NCBI GenBank assembly: GCA_964640175.1
Contig: CAZXFW010000006.1
Span: 1-64,000, forward strand
Origin: JACKDX01 sp964640175
Lineage (GTDB): Bacteria > Myxococcota_A > Polyangia > Polyangiales > GCA-016699535
DNA length: 64,000 nt
Direction: 5' to 3'
Every line of letters starts with the position of its first letter. Within the stretch, counting starts at the first letter, position 1. The position numbers and the translations under genes are program-made. This document shows positions 1 through 7,222 of the stretch, one piece after another. The notes beneath the pieces are model-generated. The model did no database searches. It had not been told where the DNA came from and was given only the letters and a program-made list of their open reading frames with translations.

Positions 1-56
1 CCTGCATCACACCAGCCCCATCAACTGGTATTCCTCAAGACGTATGCGACCTTTAA
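1..56 (+). CDS. C-terminal end of an upstream Cys-rich lipoprotein copy (partial)
   Basis: The first 55 bases are the same as bases 813-867, which encode the last residues of the next gene (ending VCDL and a stop). The window therefore opens inside the 3' end of a further copy of the tandem lipoprotein gene. Its TAA stop (54-56) overlaps the ATG of the next gene at 44, exactly as at the next junction. Only about 18 codons are visible, so nothing can be said of its body. Confidence 0.6.
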   Translation, partial: CITPAPSTGIPQDVCDL

Positions 57-868
57 TCCTACCGGGGACCGTGCTCTGGGTGCTTTTGGTAAGCGGATGC
101 TTCCACTCCAACACCTCTAACACACCGCCTCCCGATGCAGGCCAGGATACGGGGCCTGCCTGTCAACGCAACTCCGAGTGCACTGGCGCGAGCAGTTCTC
201 GGTGCGAGCTCTCTTCAGGCGATTGCATCCCCTGCGAAAGCAACGCGGAGTGCAGTCATATTGAGGGCAAAGGGGTGTGTGAGGAGGGGACGTGTGTGGA
301 ATGCACGGCAAAAGACTTTGCGGCATGCGACGAGGGGCAAAAGGTGTGCGATGCCTCTGAACACACGTGTACAGAAAGGGAGATACGAAGCAAACAAGCG
401 TGTGGGGAGTGCCTTGCGGACATCGAATGCTTGGAAGGGATGCTGTGCGTGACGGAGGTGTTTGACGAAACGGAACTCGGGGCAGTGTGCTTGTGGCGCA
501 AGGATGCCGAAGGCACTGGAGCGCCGAATGGAAGTTGCTCAGCCAATGCGCGCCCGTATTTTTCCGCGGAGTCACGCACCAGCGTCAACGGCGTAGAGGC
601 CGAGGTGTGCACGTTGCGCGTGAGTACATGTCAGGGGCAACAAGACTTTACGAACAAGAGCTGCAGCGGGGAGACAGAAGAGGGGCATGCCGAGTGTGGT
701 GAGCCCGACTTGAGCGATGCGTACTGCTTACGTCTTGGACTCGATGAACCTCCCACCTACCGCTGCACCGTGCCGTGCCTCGGCGTGGATGATTGTAAAC
801 CTGGCGTCGGAGCCTGCATCACACCAGCCCCATCAACTGGTATTCCTCAAGACGTATGCGACCTTTAG
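44..868 (+). CDS. Cys-rich secreted lipoprotein, tandem copy 1
   Basis: Lipoprotein of unknown function, 274 aa. The N-terminus is a type II signal peptide with lipobox LVSGC, so the mature protein should be anchored in the outer membrane. After a short Asp/Pro-rich linker come many cysteines in a module of the kind CxxNxxC...CxxCxxNxxC...GxCVECT, suggesting small disulfide-bonded domains. The start overlaps the stop of the copy upstream and the stop overlaps the start of the copy downstream by 13 bp, so the array is probably translationally coupled. It is paralogous to the next gene: the SHIEGKGVC...GTCVECT block is nearly identical. No enzyme motif is visible. Confidence 0.85.
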   Translation: MRPLILPGTVLWVLLVSGCFHSNTSNTPPPDAGQDTGPACQRNSECTGASSSRCELSSGDCIPCESNAECSHIEGKGVCEEGTCVECTAKDFAACDEGQKVCDASEHTCTEREIRSKQACGECLADIECLEGMLCVTEVFDETELGAVCLWRKDAEGTGAPNGSCSANARPYFSAESRTSVNGVEAEVCTLRVSTCQGQQDFTNKSCSGETEEGHAECGEPDLSDAYCLRLGLDEPPTYRCTVPCLGVDDCKPGVGACITPAPSTGIPQDVCDL

Positions 869-1632
869 GCCTACCCGGGAGCCTTGTGTGGGTGCTTTTG
901 GTAAGCAGCTGCCCCGAAACGAGCACCGAGAGCGCCGATGCCGGGCCGGAAGCCTCGGTGTGCACCAGCAACAGTGAATGCCCGGAGGCAAACGCATCGC
1001 GATGCGAGGTTGCCGCCGGGACATGCGCGGCGTGTGAAGCCAATGCCGACTGCAGTCACATCGAGGGCAAAGGGGTGTGTGACAACGGCACGTGTGTGGA
1101 GTGCACCCTTGAAACGGAAGCGGAACGGTGCGGGGATAATTCCTGTAACCCCGCTACCAACGAGTGTACGGATAGTCCGAGGGACTCGACGCAGATATGT
1201 AGTCCATGTGTCTCGGATAGCGAATGTGATGGCGACGATACATTCTGCGTGCCGATGCAGTTTAGTCCGGATGGCGAGCCTTTGACCCAACTAGGTGGTT
1301 TTTGCCTTAGAGAAGAGCCTGACGAAGGTTGTCCACGACCGTACAGTAGTGCGATTTCACGTGCGACACTTTCGGGTGTTCAAAGTAAGACTTTTTGTGG
1401 CGTTGCTGAGCCGCTCACAACCTGCCGCGCAGTCCTAGACTTGATTGAAGATGTGCCCAAGCCCTGCAGTGCTGCGACCGACTGCGGACTTGCAGACATT
1501 GACGATGGCTTATGCCAACAGATTTCAGGCAGCGGCATCAACACCGTCTGCACCTACGCGTGCGATTCAGCCGCTCAATGTCCAACTGACAAACCCTGCC
1601 CTAGTGGTGGGGGCTATTGCGGAGAGCCGTGA
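856..1632 (+). CDS. Cys-rich secreted lipoprotein, tandem copy 2
   Basis: Paralogue of the preceding gene, 258 aa, with the same MRPL start, a lipobox-like VSSC and the same Cys-rich first domain. The two diverge after about residue 100, and this copy ends with a different Cys-rich tail (CPSGGGYCGEP). The ATG lies inside the stop region of copy 1 (13-bp overlap). It is the last member of the array: a short GC-rich hairpin follows. Function unknown; a surface-exposed, disulfide-rich protein is inferred from signal peptide and cysteines only. Confidence 0.85.
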   Translation: MRPLGLPGSLVWVLLVSSCPETSTESADAGPEASVCTSNSECPEANASRCEVAAGTCAACEANADCSHIEGKGVCDNGTCVECTLETEAERCGDNSCNPATNECTDSPRDSTQICSPCVSDSECDGDDTFCVPMQFSPDGEPLTQLGGFCLREEPDEGCPRPYSSAISRATLSGVQSKTFCGVAEPLTTCRAVLDLIEDVPKPCSAATDCGLADIDDGLCQQISGSGINTVCTYACDSAAQCPTDKPCPSGGGYCGEP

Positions 1633-1636
1633 GCAA

Positions 1637-1655
1637 GCCCGGTGTTTATCCGGGC
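1637..1655 (+). terminator. possible terminator hairpin after the lipoprotein array
   Basis: GCCCGG, a 7-base loop, then CCGGGC, starting five bases after the stop codon of the array. No U-tract follows directly, but an A/T-rich stretch with a short T-run lies about 20 bases downstream. Plausible end of the array transcript, not certain. Confidence 0.4.
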
Positions 1656-1699
1656 CTGCGGGGAATTGTATAAATTTTTAGATAAGGCGGCCCTAGAAT

Positions 1700-1885
1700 G
1701 TGGCTGGCTTATCCTTAATAGCACGTAGGTATTTAAGCTGTGTGATGGCGGTGTTGCTTGTGTTTGTGTGCGCATCGAGTGCGTTGGCAAAGCCAAGGCG
1801 TAAGCACCGCAATGCAAACCTTCAAACCAGTGCCGAGGTAAAGGCGCGTAAGGAGCGTGAGCGCGAAGAAGTCCAGCGTCGCCTT
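1700..1885 (+). pseudogene. 5' fragment of a secreted-protein gene
   Basis: A reading frame starts with a convincing Sec signal peptide (hydrophobic core, ALA cleavage site) followed by a highly basic, heptad-like stretch rich in K, R and E. From about 1886 it runs antisense into the C-terminus of the lipoprotein gene on the other strand, so only the first ~62 codons look like real protein. The open frame to 2095 is read by chance. Most likely the surviving 5' end of a gene cut by a rearrangement; a genuine short gene overlapping its neighbour is less likely. Confidence 0.35.
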
Positions 1886-2974
1886 TTACCCTACGCTTCG
1901 ATTGCAGCTGACCTGCACGTCGATTTGCTCGATATAGTGGATGGAGTCAGTCGATTCTTCTTGTGGATGATAAATCCGAATCTGCTTCGGCACCTTGAGG
2001 TAATGGTCCAACAACAAAGAGTCTTTAATCCATGTCTGAGACGCGGTAACCGCGGAAGCGCTTCCCTCGGAATACGGCGCGTACAGTTGCTCTGACGTAC
2101 TCGTTGTCACCCCGTTGGCGTAAAAGTCGCCGATAATCTCCCACCGAATGACTTCTCGGTCTCCCCTTTGGAGCCTGTGCGAAGAACTGATGTTGGCACT
2201 GAACGTAATTGGCGAATCCGCTCGGCAACCCGCGCCCATCACATCATATTCGATGTAGTGTTCAGTCTCAGTGCGGGGGAGCAGCGTGCCATTGAACGTT
2301 GTGCCGAAGCTTCCGGTGACGGGCACGATGAATCTTCCCTCAACCGCCGGCAATTCTGTAGCGGTGAAGCCCACCGGCGGGACCAGGATGTTCGATTCGG
2401 CGTTGTTCGGCAAAAACTCAGCGGTCATTCGATATGTATCGCCATTGTCCATTAGGATGACTTGAAGGGTTCCTTGCTGTGAGCTGCAGGCATCGGGGAT
2501 TGCTTCAATCACCTTGTCATCCGCGCAGCCAAAGTAGCGTGTATCGATGCGGTCCCAAAGCAGTACGTTTTCTACGCGAAAAAGTGTGGCTTGGCCTATG
2601 CGCCCCGTTTCAGTCAACGTGAAGCTACGCCCTTGGTTTTGCGCTACCTCCGTGTCAAGCGCCCCTCCTTCGGGATGGGTGAAAAACCCAACTCCATCCA
2701 AAAGGTCAGAATGAACGCTCACCGAATAGTTCCGTTGGTTGTCACGCTCGACATAACTGGGGCTGCTGATGTTCAATCGGATGGGGAAATCGCGATCCCT
2801 AACATGATATGCGTGGACGGTAAGCCCATGCATGTCCCGCCATAAGTCACGCCCTGTTGCCTGGGCATCGTCATCACTCCCTAGATTCGATTCTGTATTT
2901 GCACTGCAAGCACAGAAGAGCAGCGCCGCGATCAGAGCTGCGCTCGTGTCTTTGAGTTCTACACGATGTGACAT
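1886..2974 (-). CDS. secreted lipoprotein of unknown function
   Basis: A 362-aa protein with N-terminal signal peptide and lipobox FCAC; the mature protein begins CSANTES. The rest is hydrophilic and rich in beta-prone sequence, with a few cysteines that could form disulfides. No catalytic motif or known family was recognised. It is convergent with the fragment at 1700-1885 and is transcribed from the gap at 2975-3431. Coding is supported by length, signal peptide and lack of competing frames. Confidence 0.8.
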   Translation of the reverse strand: MSHRVELKDTSAALIAALLFCACSANTESNLGSDDDAQATGRDLWRDMHGLTVHAYHVRDRDFPIRLNISSPSYVERDNQRNYSVSVHSDLLDGVGFFTHPEGGALDTEVAQNQGRSFTLTETGRIGQATLFRVENVLLWDRIDTRYFGCADDKVIEAIPDACSSQQGTLQVILMDNGDTYRMTAEFLPNNAESNILVPPVGFTATELPAVEGRFIVPVTGSFGTTFNGTLLPRTETEHYIEYDVMGAGCRADSPITFSANISSSHRLQRGDREVIRWEIIGDFYANGVTTSTSEQLYAPYSEGSASAVTASQTWIKDSLLLDHYLKVPKQIRIYHPQEESTDSIHYIEQIDVQVSCNRSVG

Positions 2975-3431
2975 AGATATCCTTTCGCCTTGTTAGTGAC
3001 AACCGCCAGTGATCCCTTGAATGCAGTTTCTGTGCCAATCTGGTTCACGCTCCCCACGATGTAAAATTTGGCGTTTATCGGTGTGGTTAATGGGTCGCGG
3101 GTAGGTTCATGTAGCAATGCAGTTCACTTAAGGCCCCAGTTAGACGTTTTGTACATGCTTTTTTTGGCATTTGGTGGATTTGAATTTGATGGCTCTGGGA
3201 TAGGAACGTTTCTTCTTTCATTTGGGCAGTATGAAGAGCGCAAGCTGCTCTTGAAGGTCAGCCGGCGGGACTTATCTGATCTGCATTGGGTACTTTTGGC
3301 CCCACACACGCCTTCCTTTGCCCCTTCACACCCCAGGGCCTGTGCGGCGGCTACGAAATGTTTTCGGAGCCACCCGTTATGCAATGCCTATGCAAATTTG
3401 GTACCCAGATTGACAAAGCCAGGCAAAACCA
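2975..3431. other. gap without a supportable gene
   Basis: The first ~90 bases should hold the promoter of the minus-strand lipoprotein. Overlapping plus-strand frames exist but none resembles a known protein. In the frame of the following gene there are stops at about 3252 and 3412. The stretch between them encodes a protein-like segment (ending GATRYAMPMQIWYPD), so part of this gap may be the decayed 5' end of the next gene. Confidence 0.4.
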
Positions 3432-4337
3432 TTGGATGGCGAATATGGCATATGTATTGCCCGAGTGCCCAAAGGAGGTACCCTGCCCGCCATTACTTTG
3501 TTTGGGCTTCCCGATCCAAGCCACTGCTATGCTCAGGCAAATGGGTCAACACCTGCCGAGCTAACTTGGCTACTCCGCAATCGTGGCGGGTATTGGATAT
3601 TTTTTCACGACCTGGACGGCAAAGCCGGGAAGGCCACACTTAGGGTAGATACGATTCTCTCCGAGTCAGCGGCATTGTCTCAAGGAATTCATGATGAGCA
3701 CTTTGCTTGCGACGCTGGACCCGCTTCGGTTCCATTACATTTTGCAGCCGAAAACTCCAGCCATCCGGAAAAGGCCTTTGAGTGTATCAATCCATCCGGA
3801 GATGCCACTTCGTGGGATCAGCCCGATTCTATGTGGAGAATGACGGATGGCATGTGTGCCAATCACGTGGCGCTTTATTCGCATGCATGCAATCCCGCTT
3901 ATCCCAACTTCAGTTTTGGTTGCTCTTCGCCGGAAGGCGTCGAAAGTTTGTTTCAATGTGACAATAACGTTTTTGCCGCGTTCATAGCACAGCTGTATAC
4001 TTCTGAATCAACGTCTATACATTTGGTCGCGTTCCTTGAAACTTTGAAGTATGCGCAGTCCGATCAAGGCGCGCCTACACATTTTTTCAATAAATTTGGT
4101 GGTTGGACTGCGGATGCGCAGCGAATGACCGCAGAATTTTCGGCAGCTGTTCGTGCATGCGCACAAGACTCCAGCTTTGCCGCCTATTGCCCTGAGCTCA
4201 ACGCCAATCCTTTGTTTGGCAAATGTGCCCGTGCGGAGCTAGAAGCGACATCACCTATGTGGCGGATGGAACTTGACTGGAGCGACGCTTGTAACGTGAG
4301 CGGCGCTCGAGCGGCGATTGTGCTGCCTATGTCTTAG
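3432..4337 (+). CDS. Cys-containing hypothetical protein, 5' end uncertain
   Basis: 301 aa from a TTG codon, the first possible start after an in-frame TGA at about 3412. The sequence has about a dozen cysteines and many aromatic residues, as in an exported protein, but no signal peptide is visible at this start. No family recognised. Protein-like sequence continues upstream of the TGA in the same frame, so the true N-terminus with its signal peptide may have been lost by a nonsense mutation or frameshift. The body has consistent coding character up to the TAG stop. Confidence 0.55.
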   Translation: MDGEYGICIARVPKGGTLPAITLFGLPDPSHCYAQANGSTPAELTWLLRNRGGYWIFFHDLDGKAGKATLRVDTILSESAALSQGIHDEHFACDAGPASVPLHFAAENSSHPEKAFECINPSGDATSWDQPDSMWRMTDGMCANHVALYSHACNPAYPNFSFGCSSPEGVESLFQCDNNVFAAFIAQLYTSESTSIHLVAFLETLKYAQSDQGAPTHFFNKFGGWTADAQRMTAEFSAAVRACAQDSSFAAYCPELNANPLFGKCARAELEATSPMWRMELDWSDACNVSGARAAIVLPMS

Positions 4338-4417
4338 GATGGCGAGAGCACCATCGAATGTTCAGCTTCGCGGCTAATCGTCCCCACTAATGTGAAGGCT
4401 TGGATTGTGCGCGGCGA

Positions 4418-4560
4418 AAAAATTCGAGCGCCGGTGCCCGCCCCCCGGTAGCCACCAAACGTCTGCGCCACTACCGCGATGGTAAGTTGATGTACAAACA
4501 AAAACGCCGCTTTGCCGATGGCACCGGCCGAATATTGGGAACGCCTTACCTATTTCTGCT
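4418..4560 (+). mobile_element. IS91-family transposase fragment
   Basis: In one frame the translation has RPPVATKRL, then DGK-x-MYKQKRRFADGT and TPYLFL. This matches the conserved order in IS91/ISCR-type Y2 transposases (RPPxA..RL, DGxVxYRxKRPWxDGT, PLEFL) just before their C-terminal region. Only about 45 codons remain; neither the upstream catalytic tyrosines nor the downstream RYHGVLAP region is present. It is a relic that cannot move. It stands between the Cys-containing gene and the protease gene, which marks a site of past insertion or rearrangement. Confidence 0.65.
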
Positions 4561-4667
4561 CACCAATTACCCGTCATTGGAGGATGTCTTACTCATTCAG
4601 TAAGGTGTCCCTGAAGTATCACCAGATTATCGCCTTGCGAGCGTGCCGAAATGTTCTAAGTTGGCGT

Positions 4668-6086
4668 ATGCCACATCAATTTCGGGGGTTTTACCAAGCT
4701 TTGCAACTTGCCTGCGTGAGCATCGTCGTTCACACCGCCTGCGGTCCGGAGATGACGGCCCAACCTGAAGAGAACTGGGCTGCCGCAGATGGCCAATCCA
4801 GCCATCCATCTACCGTTTGGCTTCGAGCAGCGCAGGACGGCAAGGTTAGCTCTGGATCAGCAGTTATCATCGCTCCGAGAGTCTTGCTTACGGCAGCGCA
4901 TGTCGTGACGGACAGGAGCAGCGGACAAATCAAGGGGGCGGAGGGAGCTTGGGTAGGTATGGGTGATGCACCCGCAATCGACGTGCACCCCCGCGATATC
5001 CCAAGCGCCCGGTTGATTGGCGCCGTGGTTCTTCATCCTGACTACGACGGAAAGGTAAATGACCTTGCTGTCCTCATTATTGGAAAGGATCAAGCGCCCT
5101 TCCCAGCCGCGACGGTAGCTACGGTTGGAGAGATCGGTTCGGAAGATCGCTTTCAATGCGATTTCGAAGCAGCCGGATACTATTATCACACGCTAGCGTC
5201 AGGTGGAATTGAGATCGGCTCGCGGGAGATATCACACGGTTGCGTGACTCCGCGTGATTATTTGCTTAACGTCGTCGTTGATAATTACGCAATACAGGAT
5301 GCCCGAGCAATACATGACGTGCGCGTGCTTCGCGGCAGTTTTCTCGACGCTGTCGAATTCGACAGACAGTGGGATAGTCTGAGGCGCAGGTTTTTCGTAG
5401 ACACGGAGCATGCCCACGGGGCCGTGCCGCAATACAGTACAGCTTCATGGGAAGCAGATGAGGGTTATAGTGGAGGCGGCGTGTATAAGCTCCCGGGCAA
5501 TGCACTCGTGAGTATTACAACTGCGGGACGTATTGCGCTAGCGGATCAACGCGTGCCTCTGTTTCTTTCAGCAGTAGATCTGACCCTTTATCGGCCGTTC
5601 ATCGATTGGGCTATTCGGAATGCCGACAGTGTAATCGATGGCACGGTATCCGAAGTGCCACCGTCAATCGGCAACATTCGTCCGAAAGACTGCATCCCAG
5701 GAGAAGACAAGAACTGGTGCTGGAGTAATCAATTCGGCAAGACCTTGCCAAGTTGTGGGGAGCTCGGCAGAAATTTTGGCTGGCGAAGGTTGGGCCTAAG
5801 TTCCATCGATCAGTGGGACAACGCCAAAGGAACACACGATCAGCGCTTGTACTGCGTCCCGCACGGCGCAACCGAGGTCATTGAAGCATTCAATCAACAG
5901 ATAGAGAACAAGGTGCCTTGGTACCGTTTGGATCAACCCCAGCCTTTCACATTGGACGAGTATGGCACACGTTTTCCACTGCAATGCGAGCCGACTGATC
6001 GCGAATGTTTTCTAGATCCGGTTTATGAAAGCACGTGGGACTGCGAGGCCTGTTACCTATGGTTTGGGGATAGTTTCCCACAATGA
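4668..6086 (+). CDS. trypsin-like serine protease, lipoprotein
   Basis: Chymotrypsin-fold serine endopeptidase, 472 aa from the ATG at 4668. This start was chosen because a lipoprotein signal with box HTAC (Cys25) follows; the longer frame upstream runs out of transposase debris. The triad is visible: His78 in LLTAAHVV, Asp132 in NDLAVLII and Ser268 in EGYSGGG, the last a variant of the usual GDSGGP. A C-terminal region of about 150 residues with several cysteines and aromatic residues follows the protease domain and is not recognised. Probably a cell-surface protease acting on external proteins; the substrate is unknown. Confidence 0.8.
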   Translation: MPHQFRGFYQALQLACVSIVVHTACGPEMTAQPEENWAAADGQSSHPSTVWLRAAQDGKVSSGSAVIIAPRVLLTAAHVVTDRSSGQIKGAEGAWVGMGDAPAIDVHPRDIPSARLIGAVVLHPDYDGKVNDLAVLIIGKDQAPFPAATVATVGEIGSEDRFQCDFEAAGYYYHTLASGGIEIGSREISHGCVTPRDYLLNVVVDNYAIQDARAIHDVRVLRGSFLDAVEFDRQWDSLRRRFFVDTEHAHGAVPQYSTASWEADEGYSGGGVYKLPGNALVSITTAGRIALADQRVPLFLSAVDLTLYRPFIDWAIRNADSVIDGTVSEVPPSIGNIRPKDCIPGEDKNWCWSNQFGKTLPSCGELGRNFGWRRLGLSSIDQWDNAKGTHDQRLYCVPHGATEVIEAFNQQIENKVPWYRLDQPQPFTLDEYGTRFPLQCEPTDRECFLDPVYESTWDCEACYLWFGDSFPQ

Positions 6087-6255
6087 TTACAGCACATGAT
6101 GTCTTAATGCCTTATAAGATTCGGGAGACACCTTCTGAAGTATCCTCATGAACGTGGCGGTGCAATGGGCGAGGAAGTTAAGCAAAGGCACTTGGTTAGG
6201 AACGATGCCCAGGCGTTTGAATCGCGTGATCAAGCTTAAGGTTGCACCCTGGTTA
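6087..6255 (-). pseudogene. C-terminal fragment of an unidentified protein
   Basis: The minus strand reads about 55 codons of protein-like sequence up to a TAA (6087-6089), containing TRFKRLGIVPNQVPLLNFL and ending YKALRHHVL. There is no ATG and the frame is not continuous with the lipoprotein gene just upstream. It lies between the convergent ends of the protease and lipoprotein genes. The mix of residues looks like a real C-terminus. The family was not recognised. Confidence 0.35.
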
Positions 6256-6258
6256 TGA

Positions 6259-6798
6259 TTAGTAACCCTTGGCTAATGGTAGGAGTGCACCGGCTTCAAC
6301 GAGGAAAAAGTGTGGTCCATATTCGTTATCGCCTTCAGGCGTCATTTCGAGAATTTGGTCCCTCTCCTCGGAGCACACGACAACTTCTTGCAGGTTACGC
6401 TGTTCGAGTTGACCAATGCCACCAATAGGCATTGTTTGCGTTTGGGGTTCTGGCCCGAGGTCTGCCACAAGCCACCCTCGTGGCAATGTGGATACCTGCT
6501 CTGCATAGGAATCGCATTGGTTATCACCGGAACCAGCTTCTTCAGACGTGTCGCATTGCACGTTACGAAAATACAGAGGGGTCGTCGTGTTAGTTACATA
6601 GCGTCGCACGGTATCGCTAGAGCACAAGTAATTATAACCACCTCCCTCACCGAACTGAAGTTTCTCCGTGCAGGGCTCGTCCGTACACTCTACTTGTTCG
6701 AGCGCGCTCTCGTCGCTCGACGAGTCTTGGGTACCTTCGAGTGCACAACCTATAGCGCCAATGGCGAGCAACAACATGGTGGTTTTCGTTATGTGCAT
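6259..6798 (-). CDS. small secreted lipoprotein
   Basis: 179 aa with signal peptide and lipobox AIGC, followed by an acidic Ser/Asp/Glu-rich linker and a domain with about seven cysteines. No known family. Its stop lies just before the minus-strand fragment at 6087-6255, so the two might once have been co-transcribed. The upstream gap of about 85 bases should hold its promoter. Confidence 0.75.
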   Translation of the reverse strand: MHITKTTMLLLAIGAIGCALEGTQDSSSDESALEQVECTDEPCTEKLQFGEGGGYNYLCSSDTVRRYVTNTTTPLYFRNVQCDTSEEAGSGDNQCDSYAEQVSTLPRGWLVADLGPEPQTQTMPIGGIGQLEQRNLQEVVVCSEERDQILEMTPEGDNEYGPHFFLVEAGALLPLAKGY

Positions 6799-6882
6799 AA
6801 CGTTCCTTTAGTTCAGTGAGTGTTTGGAGTTTACGTTCATGCAACATCTGTGCCATGCAAATTGGTGGCAGAAAGACTTGAG

Positions 6883-7211
6883 TATTGCCGGAAATACGGA
6901 GCACGCTGAAAGCGCATGCTGTGCGGTAGGTGGCGCCAACCGTACCCATGTTGAAGTCTGTGGCGACTCCTAGCCCCACCGCTGACGCCGGTTTCATTCA
7001 GTTGCCTCGTGCTATCGACGCGCAAGCTGTCCGCCGTGCGGGGTTAGACTACTGGCCGCACGTCAACGTGATGCGCCATGAGTCTGTCGAGACTTTTCTT
7101 CAGACGACCGAACATGTTCGCAGCCTCAACCTTTCCAACGCCGTAGCCATTGTCGTTTACGAAGCACTACGTCAATGTGACGCGTTCACCAGTTCGAACT
7201 TGAAGCCCTAG
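6883..7211 (+). pseudogene. trmL: decayed tRNA (cytidine/uridine-34 2'-O)-methyltransferase TrmL
   Basis: Relic of a SPOUT methyltransferase of the TrmL (YibK) group, which methylates the ribose of nucleotide 34 in tRNA-Leu. One frame at about 6891-6980 gives IAGNT...CCAVGGANRTHVEV, like the N-terminal NTGN..R.CA..G..LHLV region. After a frameshift a second frame gives QAVRRAGLDYWPHVNV and then directly VRSLNLSNAVAIVVYEALRQ, the family's last knot motif. The segment between these blocks, including the cofactor-loop GxExxGLP motif, is deleted, so the product cannot be active. The gene ends at TAG 7211. Confidence 0.75.
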
Positions 7212-7222
7212 GGCCGTGGACA

